A DNA stretch of 64,000 nucleotides from Vibrio tritonius (lineage in GTDB: Bacteria > Pseudomonadota > Gammaproteobacteria > Enterobacterales > Vibrionaceae). The DNA is taken from the NCBI RefSeq assembly GCF_001547935.1, contig NZ_AP014635.1:1736001-1800000 (forward strand). The letters run 5' to 3'. A program made the translations under genes and the position numbers. The notes below the pieces were generated by a model. It saw only the letters and a program-made list of their open reading frames with translations, was not told where the DNA came from and made no database searches. Positions 8,490 through 17,207 of the stretch are shown piece by piece; the stretch's first letter is position 1, and each line of letters starts with the position of its first letter.

Positions 8490-8963
8490 TTATCTATAAA
8501 TATTATCCAAATATTTTTCAGTATCAAAAAATGAAATTACATAATTCTTTAAATCATATGTTTTTCGTTCTATTTTAGAGTCAGGTCCATCCATTGCGAG
8601 TTTTTCATAAACCTTTTTATCTAAAATTAGATCGTTATATTTTTCATTCCAAGAAAAGTACAACAATGTGTCTTCTCCCCACAGTCCACAATGAAATATT
8701 ACTTCCCCAGTTTTAGGGTTCTCAATGGACACATCAGAGCAATACTCATTTTTGTATGAGAATTTTTTTGTTATCGTGAGTGAAAAGTTAACTTTACATG
8801 TAGTTAATCCAACGACAGTCTTATCACAAACTATGCTGTCTAAAATATGGTCACCATCATAGAATCCCTTCATTGTTATGTCACTGAGTGAAGATGAAGA
8901 GTATGCATTAAATGTAAAAACAGGCACAAATAATGACATTATTACCAAAATCTTATTCATCAT
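8490..8963 (-). CDS. Secreted protein of unknown function (orphan immunity candidate)
   Basis: 157 residues with a signal peptide (MMNKILVIMSLFVPVFTFNAYS, cleavage near NAYS). The mature part has four cysteines (SIVCDK, TTCKV, EYCSD, FHCGL) that could form two disulfides in the periplasm. No family was recognised. Immediately upstream lies an H-repeat remnant; a 67-codon frame read through that remnant overlaps the start of this gene and is not a separate gene. Same-strand array context suggests an immunity-type protein. Confidence 0.6.
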   Translation of the reverse strand: MMNKILVIMSLFVPVFTFNAYSSSSLSDITMKGFYDGDHILDSIVCDKTVVGLTTCKVNFSLTITKKFSYKNEYCSDVSIENPKTGEVIFHCGLWGEDTLLYFSWNEKYNDLILDKKVYEKLAMDGPDSKIERKTYDLKNYVISFFDTEKYLDNIYR

Positions 8964-9019
8964 CTATAACCTTCCAATTTTCTCTCGACAGATGGATTAT
9001 CGTTTAACATAACAAGTAT

Positions 9020-9260
9020 CACGGAAACTGCATGAATGTTCCCGTCTTCAAGGCTTCCGAGAACCTTACTTAAGTAATTTTCGTCCATCGCGTAGCTCAT
9101 GGCAGCCTTCCATTCAATTAATACGACCCGACCGATTGGAACTCTTTCAAATTGAGTAAACAACCTCTCTTACTACCCTAACAGCTGACAAAATCCCCGT
9201 TGAAAAATCGCCATATTGAGAATATATCTTGTCTCATTTCACCAAAATCAACAATAACTT
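9020..9260 (-). mobile_element. Decayed H-repeat (ISAs1-family) remnant, copy 1
   Basis: On the minus strand, pieces of an H-repeat transposase can be read in shifting frames: QYGDFSTGI near 9200-9220, and AMDENYLSKVLGSLE at about 9040-9090. These match the N-terminal YGDF.GIP and C-terminal AMD.NYL..VL segments of the E. coli Rhs-linked H-repeat protein. The left end CACGGAAACTGCATGAATGT (9020-9039) resembles the terminal repeat of the copy at 16112. Most of the transposase core is deleted. Confidence 0.7.
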
Positions 9261-9284
9261 TTCACAAAATTAAGCAAGAAAGCC

Positions 9285-10148
9285 TTACTGTGTATTCAAT
9301 AATCGCTTATAGACATATTTGGGAACTTTGTTTTCCTTTCCAGTAGATTTCATAAGATCAAGATAATTAGCGTAATATTTGTTAGCTTTGTTTTTTTGTC
9401 CATCAGACCAATAAGAATCTGCGATATTTAGAAATGCAACGATCCTTTTATTGTCATAGTTAATAACACTATCAAGTACATAAATTGATTCTTTATACAT
9501 TCCTCTTTTATATAAAAAATAACCAAGATTATTATAAATATATTCATTTTCTTTAGTTAATGGATATACTTCTATTAGTTTTTTGTAACGACTGACCAAT
9601 ATTAGTTTATCTTTAGTGTCATCTTTAGCTCTCTTTATAAAATCACCAAGTGAATCAATAATTTCATATTCGTGAACACATTCCACTTTACTGAAATCAA
9701 GAATATTGTTTTCGTAAGTTACTCTGTCATCTAACTTCTTATTAATATTTTTCGTGCAATAATCAACTCGATTATCATAATCGAATGGAAATCTGTGAAT
9801 TTCTGTAATTTTTGATAAATATAAAGCTCCATTATAAGTAAGGTAAACGTCTAACTCTTGTGTATTACTATTTAAAAAACCATATTTTAGTTTTAAAAAA
9901 TAAGAGTCTGATGATATAGATGTTAATTTATAACCACCATCAAAAGAAAAATCATTTATATTAGCCAGCAAATTATACCCATCAACTGTATTTAGATAAA
10001 AATATAGTTCTTTATCAATCTTCTCTATTTTATCCAAACTTCCATCATTATTTACATCTACAGTATAATAATTAATTTGATTTGCTGACACTGATATACT
10101 CATTAAAATGCTAAAAGCAATGAATGTAAAAATATGAAAATTTTTCAT
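9285..10148 (-). CDS. Secreted protein with C-terminal TPR-like tail (orphan immunity candidate A)
   Basis: 287 residues with a clear signal peptide (MKNFHIFTFIAFSILMSISVSA). Residues about 27-45 (YTVDVNNDGSLDKIEK) resemble a short calcium-type DxNxDG loop. The C-terminal third (about 200-287) is TPR-like, with NNLGYFLYKRGMYKESIYVL then AFLNIADSYWSDGQKNKANK and an ending KVPKYVYKRLL. That tail is homologous to the one encoded at 10294-11262, while the N-terminal domains differ. A conserved tail on divergent N-terminal domains fits a family of immunity proteins against different toxins, but this is inference. Confidence 0.65.
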   Translation of the reverse strand: MKNFHIFTFIAFSILMSISVSANQINYYTVDVNNDGSLDKIEKIDKELYFYLNTVDGYNLLANINDFSFDGGYKLTSISSDSYFLKLKYGFLNSNTQELDVYLTYNGALYLSKITEIHRFPFDYDNRVDYCTKNINKKLDDRVTYENNILDFSKVECVHEYEIIDSLGDFIKRAKDDTKDKLILVSRYKKLIEVYPLTKENEYIYNNLGYFLYKRGMYKESIYVLDSVINYDNKRIVAFLNIADSYWSDGQKNKANKYYANYLDLMKSTGKENKVPKYVYKRLLNTQ

Positions 10149-10293
10149 ATTAAAAATATCTCTAAGTATTTCACAATAATGTTTCCTTTCAGGCTATGCG
10201 AACTGCCAAACCGATTATATTATAGGCAAAGCTTGATTATAACGCGGTGTTTATGGTGCACACCCCCTTAAAAATACCTAACAATATAATTTA

Positions 10294-11262
10294 TTATAAG
10301 GTGCGTTCTTTTATGTATTTTGGTATTTTATTGCTCTTGTAGTTTTGATTCATGAAATATATGTAATTTCTATACATTCTCTGAGCATCACTAGTTTTGC
10401 CTAAGGACCAATATGTATCACCTAAATTTAGATATGCCACAGTTCTTTTGGGGAAGATCTGAAGTACATACTCCAATATAAATTCAGCAGATTTATAATT
10501 TTCACCATTATATAAATAATAACCTAAGTCATTATATTTAATTACATTGATATTAGATACAGGGTATTTATCTAAAGTATTCAATAATTTACCAATAGTT
10601 ATATTGTTTCCCAATTTAGCTAAATCATTCAATTCATCAGGTGTGTTTATCTTATTCTTTTCAAGAATTTTACTTTGTCTTGTATTTTTTTCATCACATA
10701 TGCCAGTTTCAATTAATCTACTGATTATTTCAGATGATGTAATATATGGGTATATAATCCCACTTTCAGTGGTAACATTGCCTTTATAATCTAAAGCGCC
10801 GGAATACATCGCGGATAATGTTGACACTTTATTAGGTTCAAATCTAAGTATTTCATATTTATGCTCCATGTAAGTTCCATAAGCTTTTGAAAAATCGCCA
10901 TATTTAATCATTATTAATAAAATGAAATTGTTATTTTTATCCACACAGTAATCATATTTTATAAACTGCCCATTAGAAGGTATGTTTTTATATACATATG
11001 AAAAATTCCCATCATTTATAATTATTGCTATGTTTTGGGTATCATAAATTGACTGTCCTTCAGAGTTAACATATTCATCCCCACTATCTTTTTTTAGCAC
11101 TTTTATATTAATATCCCCCTTTGGGGTTACATATAAGACATCATCAAATGATACATGTTTAGTATTCATCAAAGCTAAAGCCAACTCGTTAGATGAAACA
11201 ATCGATGCGCTAGCATAGGAGCTAAAAATACTCACACTAGTAAAAATTAGAAGTTTTTTCAT
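10294..11262 (-). CDS. Secreted protein with C-terminal TPR-like tail (orphan immunity candidate B)
   Basis: 322 residues from the ATG at 11262, which gives a canonical signal peptide (MKKLLIFTSVSIFSSYASA); an in-frame ATG at 11298 would only add 12 residues ahead of it. Residues about 30-180 form an unrecognised, probably beta-rich domain. The C-terminal part is TPR-like (NDLGYYLYNGENYKSAEFIL, AYLNLGDTYWSLGKTSDAQR, ending NKIPKYIKER), clearly homologous to the tail of the neighbouring gene at 9285-10148. Same strand and AT-rich, like the rest of the array. Confidence 0.65.
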   Translation of the reverse strand: MKKLLIFTSVSIFSSYASASIVSSNELALALMNTKHVSFDDVLYVTPKGDINIKVLKKDSGDEYVNSEGQSIYDTQNIAIIINDGNFSYVYKNIPSNGQFIKYDYCVDKNNNFILLIMIKYGDFSKAYGTYMEHKYEILRFEPNKVSTLSAMYSGALDYKGNVTTESGIIYPYITSSEIISRLIETGICDEKNTRQSKILEKNKINTPDELNDLAKLGNNITIGKLLNTLDKYPVSNINVIKYNDLGYYLYNGENYKSAEFILEYVLQIFPKRTVAYLNLGDTYWSLGKTSDAQRMYRNYIYFMNQNYKSNKIPKYIKERTL

Positions 11263-11533
11263 AAGATACTTAGCTACATTGAAAATATCTAGAGGCACAC
11301 ATAATTAAATAGCTGATTACACCTTAATATCACTGACAAATGATTAAGCAGAACGTCATAAAATAGCTTACGCTATCCGGAGAAAAACTAATAGGAAACA
11401 ACATTAAATGCTGGCGATAAAATTGAATAACAAACATTTAAAAAGAGCACAACACTAAAGCCACAAAAAACAAATTAAAATCATGCTCTTTTTAAAGAAC
11501 ATGATTTTTAACCATCTTTAAAAAATCATTTAA

Positions 11534-12040
11534 TTAATGTGTTTTTAAATAATTTAATATTTTTTCTTTTGTCTTGTATTCACATTTAAGGATTATATTT
11601 CTTTCGATATCTTTACCATCAATACAATTCATTAATTTTATAATTGGTATTTGATTGAAATAAATATCATCATCATCTAAATCATAGATAAATGTATTAT
11701 GGCTTATACCTTCAATACCTGTACTTTTATCAACACTATTACTAGTAAGAAGGAAAAAACTAATGTTACCATGTTCTTCATTGAAAAAAGCATCCGTCAT
11801 TTTTCTATCTTCACTAATGTAAATTACATCACGTGCTTTTTTAATGGTGTTTTTACTTTTGTTTATTAGGGATACAACAATTTTGTTTTTGCTTTTAAAA
11901 TTTTCAAATCTAACTGAAACAAACTCATTCCCTCTGTTAGGAACTTTATATAAGTGATTATTTATTTCACTAGAAAATCCCACATTAGAAAAAAATATGA
12001 ATACTATAAATATCAAACTGAAATACTTCTTCAACAACAT
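11534..12040 (-). CDS. Secreted protein of unknown function (orphan immunity candidate)
   Basis: 168 residues with a signal peptide (MLLKKYFSLIFIVFIFFSNVGFSS). The mature part is Asn/Lys/Ile-rich with two cysteines near the end (LMNCIDG, LKCEYK) that could pair. No family recognised. It lies between an H-repeat remnant and the TPR-tailed pair on the same strand. Confidence 0.6.
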   Translation of the reverse strand: MLLKKYFSLIFIVFIFFSNVGFSSEINNHLYKVPNRGNEFVSVRFENFKSKNKIVVSLINKSKNTIKKARDVIYISEDRKMTDAFFNEEHGNISFFLLTSNSVDKSTGIEGISHNTFIYDLDDDDIYFNQIPIIKLMNCIDGKDIERNIILKCEYKTKEKILNYLKTH

Positions 12041-12109
12041 GTGTTCTCCATATTATTTTCAAATGTATAAAACGGAAAAAGTAGGTATCTGTATACACGA
12101 AGCCTCACA

Positions 12110-13106
12110 AAAACTCCCGCCATTCAAGGCTGCCGGGAACCCTACTTAAGTAATTGTCATCCATCGCGCAGCACATTCTCTTACACTAAATTCCAGCTTT
12201 CAATAAGTAAAAACAAGCACGACGGGTTCTCGATAATTCCTCCGCTCAATCATCCACTCTGATGCTGCATTTATCTTCTCTAAAAACCACGTGTAATTAC
12301 CTGTACATTGACACCACTAACCAATAGCTTTTGCTCGCATTATGCTATCTATCTGTATTCGCCCATAATCCGTACGGGCGTTCTAGTGAGAGAAGTTCCA
12401 CGGAATTAGTGAATCGATGTCAGGCTTAGCTGTCGTCAGATTCAGATAATTGGCCATATAGTCATAGAAAATGTATGTTGCTCTTACGATCTTCTGCATT
12501 CAATATTTTCGAACTGATTTAGTTGCGTACTGAGACCTATTCTCTTGCGCACGCTCACTTTCTTGCCTTCCATTAAACTCGATGTCAATTCACTTTTTAC
12601 CTGCCATTCGTACGAAAAGTCTTCGAATACGCGAAAGTCTCAGTCTTCATTCACCAATAGACATCGCGTCTCTAATCAACCATGGCTTTATCCTGACTTG
12701 AGTCGCTATCGCCAAGCTGACGGAATACCCGCTGAAAAATCGCCATAATGATTAAGAAAATCTCGTCTCATTTCACCAAAAATAAACAATGCCTTCCCAT
12801 GTATCTTGTCCCGATAAAACACCCCAAACCGTCAGCAAAATAATGTCTGATAATTTATGGGTTACTTTCCCTGTTTGTCGGTAATCGGTTAAGGCTGAAA
12901 AATGCATAAATGGGTTCGCTAAAGTGGTCATGAAAAGGCTCCGTTTTTTAATACGAAACCATGAGAAAACAATGAGAATGATCTACAAATCGATCCTTTG
13001 TAAATGTAAAAACATCCGAGAAAGGTCAATAAAAATCGTAGTGATATAAAGAATTCTGTCCTTAGTTCAGCGCTTTAAAATCAAGGATGTTCATGCGGTT
13101 TCCCTG
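12110..13106 (-). mobile_element. Decayed H-repeat (ISAs1-family) element, copy 2, with foreign insert
   Basis: The right end (12903-13106) is nearly identical to the right end of the copy at 16112-16523 and finishes with GTTCATGCGGTTTCCCTG. On the minus strand, MRRDFLNHYGDFSAGIP is read near 12730-12780 and matches the H-repeat protein N-terminus. The C-terminal AMDDNYLS-type segment lies at 12121-12190. The interior is scrambled and includes an IS66-like tail. No intact transposase remains. The element abuts the vgrG scar at 13107. Confidence 0.7.
12383..12478 (-). pseudogene. Possible IS66-type transposase C-terminal fragment
   Basis: A short minus-strand frame ends DYMANYLNLTTAKPDID then SLIPWNFSH and stop. 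The terminal Asp-Ile-Asp...Leu-Pro-Trp-Asn pattern resembles the C-terminus of IS66-family transposases (LLPWN). It lies inside the second H-repeat remnant, so it would be a nested insertion relic. Too short to be sure. Confidence 0.35.
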
Positions 13107-13186
13107 ACTATCTGACACCGACTCATGGCCATCAAAACCGTGAACAACTAAGAGATCGTCTTCTAAGCCATCGACTTTTATTTTGT
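13107..13186 (-). pseudogene. vgrG 5'-end scar (80 bp)
   Basis: 80 bp identical at 79 positions to 21791-21870 of the intact vgrG, in the same orientation. It encodes VgrG residues about 6-32 (from YKIKVDGLEDDLLVV to near SVSD). It ends abruptly at 13106/13107 against the terminal repeat of an H-repeat element, and homology is also lost at 13187. It marks where a former vgrG (and probably its effector) stood before being displaced. Confidence 0.9.
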
Positions 13187-13301
13187 CATTCTGTATTGAC
13201 AGTATAAATCTTAGCTAGTCATCGAAGACGTTAGTAGATCACCTAATATAAACGGGCTAAACGCCCGCTTATTACCCATTTGAAATCAATATAATTGGGC
13301 G

Positions 13302-14622
13302 TTACTTTTTATCTTCCTTGATTTCATCGACATAATCAAAATCATACTTTTCTGCAGTGATATCATCATATTCACGAATAACAGCTTGAACTATGTCATC
13401 TTCCCATCGATGGCCGTTAGCATACAGAGCTCGCACTCGGTCATTGACTTCCTTTAGCACCGGACTCATTGGGACCCAATCAGCTTGTGCTACTGAAGAA
13501 CATAACCTTTCCAATTCTGCTTTTTTGGGATTTTTTTGCGGCAACACATCATTGAGCAATTCTAAGTACCAGCGAACCCAATAAGTAAATGTAAGAATGT
13601 TCACTAAGCGCCACAATAAATAGACAGGTAACACTTTTTCTTTTCTATACTCAGCGATACGTTCTTTATAAAAAGCGAGACTATAACTACTCGCTTTATC
13701 TTTTAAATAGTTACCCTGTGATGTTTTTAACCTCTCGCAGCCATTTTCTATATAATCACGAATAAATTCATAGGTTGATAACGCTTCTTCACGAGAAAAA
13801 ACAGGCATTGACAAACTGAAGAAACCTTCTCGCTTCTCTGGCACCTGAATAAAGAAGCACAATCTATGCATGTTGTTCGTTCCAAAAACATGAAAAGACA
13901 TTCCAGTCTGATATTCAACTCTAACTTTTTCCCATGGAATTCGAGCCAAACGAATTTCGCTTTCCTTCTTATGTCTTAGTTTATAAAAGTAGACAACCCA
14001 AGGTTTAATGGGGAATATGAAAAATACAATACCGATTATGGTCATCACTATCCCAAGTTGAATGTCTCCAGAATTAATATCTTGTAAAACAAACATCATA
14101 CCAATGAGAAAAAAAACAACGCCAAAAGAAAGCAAAAAAATAAAAAATTTGAGCTAGATAAACTAGGTCTTCTTATGTCATCACTTTCAACCCAAGAAAA
14201 GATCACATCCCTCATCCGGCAATCAAAGGTTAATGGGAAGTTATTAATACTATTAAACAAACTGTCTTTAACACTAAAAAACACAGGGCCACCAACAAGC
14301 ACCCCCATACTGATAAAAAGCCCCCAAATAAACACTATTGAAGAATGAAACCCAATAGAAATGGTCATATACATTGCCATCGACATTATGAAAAAAAATA
14401 TGAAAAATATAAGAGTAATAGTACCTTCGTACCTAATACACTGCCAGAATTAAAATTTAATTCTAATAACCCATTTTTATTAAAACGTAACATCGCACTT
14501 TCTTCTATTATCGGTCTACCATTACTAACCGGTAAAGGAGATAGGCATTCTCTTGAGACGATTCCAGATAGGGACTGACCACAATAAATATTTTTATCCG
14601 AAGAAGATGTCTGAAAAGTCAT
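13302..14622 (-). pseudogene. Multi-TM membrane protein gene broken by two homopolymer frameshifts
   Basis: Three consecutive minus-strand frames (14622-14386, 14386-14096 and 14135-13302) join into one protein of about 440 residues if one base is added to the A8 run at 14391-14398 and one to the A7 run at 14134-14140. The first junction becomes YFSYFFFIMSMAMYM and the second becomes SSSNFLFFLLSFGVVFF. The product has an N-terminal soluble part, two hydrophobic hairpins and a charged C-terminal domain (RLARIPWEKVRVEYQTG, FGTNNMHRLCFFIQV) of the general DUF6708-like look. Family assignment is tentative. It sits in the T6SS downstream array. Both breaks are single-base losses in runs, so assembly error must be excluded. 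Confidence 0.6.
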
Positions 14623-15112
14623 GTAGTGAATACTTTATATATGAAGCAAATTGAAGAGACATTGGACCAATGAAATCTGTATAATAATCAAAATAGTACT
14701 CTAACTTACTTTCTGTTGTTTCTAAAATTTCTGGTGAGTTATTATTTTTATTAAAGTTTTTAATATCAAGAATGTAATAAACGATTTTTAACCATGAACA
14801 AAAATAAGTAATTACTAGTTAGGCTATCAGATCACAAAATTGTAGTAAGGAAATTTATAACTTTACAATCAATTAACTTATTATGATTTATTTTATAAGG
14901 TTAAACCGAACGGATATTAAAAATAAAACTTTTCCATAGGCCTTTAAAAACTAGTGGATTAATGCGGTTTTCCTGACACGCCAGGTAATATTTTTGTTTT
15001 CAACGCAGGCAAGAAATGAACCTTATAAATAGCCGCGCTCAATATTAAAAGCCGTCTAACATTGAGCGCGAAGGTAGCTTATTTTGATGATAAAAAATAA
15101 GATATCTCTATA
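14623..15112. other. AT-rich gene-free stretch with an H-repeat end
   Basis: No supported gene. 14941-14975 reads CCTTTAAAA...GGATTAATGCGGTTTTCCTG, matching the right end of the H-repeat elements at 13106 and 16523, so a fourth element once ended here. A hairpin at 15034-15043/15061-15070 (CGCGCTCAAT with its complement, 17-nt loop) lies just after the gene ending at 15113 and may act as its terminator. Confidence 0.55.
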
Positions 15113-15871
15113 TCAATCTATCTTCCTATCACTATATACTTTATCCATTTCTTTTTTATTGATAGGAAAAAGTTTCACTCCAAAATAATCCGCTCTTTCT
15201 TCTATCTTTTTTATACGCCCAGAATCTTCCCAATCCTTCTTACTATAATTATTGTAGTTTTTTTCTACCTCTTCGGTAGTAACTTGGGCATTAACAAATC
15301 GATATTGACCTCCGCAAGATAACCAAATCTTTGTCGTTCCATCAGGGAAGAAACCAAAATCAAAAGTTGTTGGGAAGCAACCTTTGTTATTATAATTAAG
15401 CTTTTCATTGTTAGGGTAATACATCATTTTATTAATATTAGAAATAATAACATCATTAACATATAGTATAGTTATAAAAAATCGAGCGTTAACTTCTGAT
15501 GTCCAATATATAATAATCTTTTCAGGCAAAACTTCGCCGTAATCTCCTTGTGAATATTGTGCAGCGAAAGAATGATATAGTGGTATACCAAAACCGTTAT
15601 AATCAGGGAAAATCTTTTTAATTTTATCCACATTTGTTCTATGAATACCATCATTTAATCCCATTAATACTTTAGTCCAATCCTGTTGAGTATTTATTGC
15701 ATGGATAGCTTGAATAGTAGCAGGATATAGTGAAGATGAATATAATTCCACCCCCCAAGGGGCAGCCCCCTCGGGAACAGAAAACTGGTCATTTTTATTA
15801 AAAAAATAAAAAGTTAAAGATACAGCAATCAATATTACAATTAAAAATATCAAATTAATTCTTTTATTCAT
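15113..15871 (-). CDS. DUF2931-like membrane-anchored protein (orphan immunity candidate)
   Basis: 252 residues with one N-terminal membrane segment (MNKRINLIFLIVILIAVSLTFYFF) and an extracytoplasmic domain. The domain begins APWGVEL and contains GIPLYHSF, LPEKIIIYWTS, FPDGTTKIWLSCGG and a C-terminal charged helix. The pattern of PWGVE, an IYWxS strand and a GxxKIWL.GGG-type strand recalls the DUF2931 family of secreted or lipoprotein-like proteins; this is a tentative match. It sits between two H-repeat remnants in the array downstream of the T6SS effector, so it may be an immunity protein retained after effector loss. Confidence 0.6.
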   Translation of the reverse strand: MNKRINLIFLIVILIAVSLTFYFFNKNDQFSVPEGAAPWGVELYSSSLYPATIQAIHAINTQQDWTKVLMGLNDGIHRTNVDKIKKIFPDYNGFGIPLYHSFAAQYSQGDYGEVLPEKIIIYWTSEVNARFFITILYVNDVIISNINKMMYYPNNEKLNYNNKGCFPTTFDFGFFPDGTTKIWLSCGGQYRFVNAQVTTEEVEKNYNNYSKKDWEDSGRIKKIEERADYFGVKLFPINKKEMDKVYSDRKID

Positions 15872-16111
15872 GATCCTTTCCTACACTCAAAAACAGTTCT
15901 AACGTATCTTTTTTTAGTTTTATCATATGTTGCTTCGTTAACCATCCCATCAGACGCAGAGTGATGAAATCATATTATGACCATATAAAGCAGACAAAAA
16001 ATTTCTGAATATAAAACCGGATGAACCTCTTCCGTTATTTTTAGATGCAAAAAATTGAGCCTTCTATCGTCACCTAATTAGCCTTATCCCAACGGCCTGG
16101 AATGTAAGAGT
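15872..16111. other. Intergenic sequence between the DUF2931-like gene and an H-repeat element
   Basis: About 240 nt, AT-rich, without a supported gene. It precedes the leftward DUF2931-like gene, so a promoter is expected here, but no clear element could be read. Confidence 0.35.
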
Positions 16112-16523
16112 CACGGAAACCGCATGAACATCCCCGTCATTCAACGCTTCCGAGAACCTTACTTAAGTAATTTTCATCCATCGCGCAGCGCATTCTCTTG
16201 CGCTGGATGCCACCTTTCGTTAGCTCATGACAGTCTTTCATCCAATTAATAAAGGCCGATGGGAATTTTTTCGGATTGAGTAAACCCACCAATCTTGCCA
16301 CTGTATACCCGCTTAAAAATGTATAAATGGATTCGCTAAACTGGTCATGAAAAGGCTCCGTTTTTTAATACGAAACCATTAGAAAACAATGAAAATGATC
16401 TACAAATCGATCCTTTGTAAATGTAAAAACATGGGAGAAAGGTCAATGAAAATCGAGGTGATATAAAGAATTCTGTCCTTAGTTCAGCCCTTTAAAATCA
16501 AGGATGTTCATGCGGTTTCCCTG
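16112..16523 (-). mobile_element. Internally deleted H-repeat (ISAs1-family) element with both ends, copy 3
   Basis: A 412-bp unit bounded by inverted repeats: CGGAAACCGCATGAACATCC at 16114-16133 and its near-perfect complement GGATGTTCATGCGGTTTCC at 16502-16520. Inside, the minus strand reads FPSAFINWMKDCHELTKGG joined to IQRKRMRCAMDENYLSKVLG and a stop. The H-repeat transposase middle (FHECFINWMRDCH in E. coli) is thus fused directly to its C-terminus (RRKMRKAAMDRNYLASVL), the core being lost. It is MITE-like and could only move in trans. No clear target duplication was seen. Confidence 0.8.
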
Positions 16524-16571
16524 CGTAAATAACATGAACGACCCTGACACGTAAGCTTATTAAAAATGTAA

Positions 16572-17207
16572 TCAATTACCAAGCTTAATAGCAGTTTTAT
16601 GAATCCAACTGGTGATTGTTTTCTTGCCTGAAAATGTAATATTCAACCAATCACCAACCTCTTCATTAATAATCACCGAATCACCATTGATTAAATACAT
16701 TCCACTTTTTATAAAAATTCCATTTTCCCGATTATATAAATATTCTTTATTATTTTTTATCTTAGCTGAAATTTGTAAATTTAAATAGCCAGTTATATTT
16801 ATATGTTCTAATTTTCTAAATTTACCATCTAGAGCATAACAATAACCATTTCCATTTGGTATTCTTGAATATACATAATAGTAATCCCTTTGGTAGGTGG
16901 TATTTTTACAATCCTTTGTGCTACTTATAAGATAATTTATTACGCCTTCTGTTTTAGCCGCTAGGATCTGATCGTTAATAACAATTTTTGCTGCATCATC
17001 AATTTGATAATCAATACCATTATTATCCTTGATGACAAACTTATTGCTTTGCATCGTACTATTATCGACACACTCTAAGAAAAAACCATTTTCGAAATTA
17101 GCACTATAACTGCCATCATAATCACTACATTTACTTTGAATATCAACTCCATTTGCGTAAATTTTTTGTGACATAATTGCAACAACAAAGAAAATTAAAA
17201 ATCGCAT
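16572..17207 (-). CDS. Cognate T6SS immunity protein candidate (secreted, SH3-like tail)
   Basis: 211 residues with a signal peptide (MRFLIFFVVAIMSQKIYA), so periplasmic. The middle has conserved cysteines (SKCSDYD, LECVDN, KDCKN, GYCYALDG). The C-terminal 45 residues (SGMYLINGDSVIINEEVGDW then TFSGKKTITSWIHK) look like a bacterial SH3 fold. The ATG overlaps the last 13 nt of the effector gene, the tight coupling expected for an effector-immunity pair. A frameshifted paralogue sits about 9 kb downstream at 6912-7546. Immunity function is inferred from position, export and target (a cell-wall-degrading effector). Confidence 0.75.
   Translation of the reverse strand: MRFLIFFVVAIMSQKIYANGVDIQSKCSDYDGSYSANFENGFFLECVDNSTMQSNKFVIKDNNGIDYQIDDAAKIVINDQILAAKTEGVINYLISSTKDCKNTTYQRDYYYVYSRIPNGNGYCYALDGKFRKLEHINITGYLNLQISAKIKNNKEYLYNRENGIFIKSGMYLINGDSVIINEEVGDWLNITFSGKKTITSWIHKTAIKLGN

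Noticed and set aside
8960..9163. 67-codon minus-strand frame overlapping the next gene
   Set aside because: It is read-through of the H-repeat transposase relic (AMDENYLSKVLGSLE) and not an independent gene.
12545..12748. 67-codon plus-strand frame
   Set aside because: It lies antisense to H-repeat transposase fragments in a decayed element.
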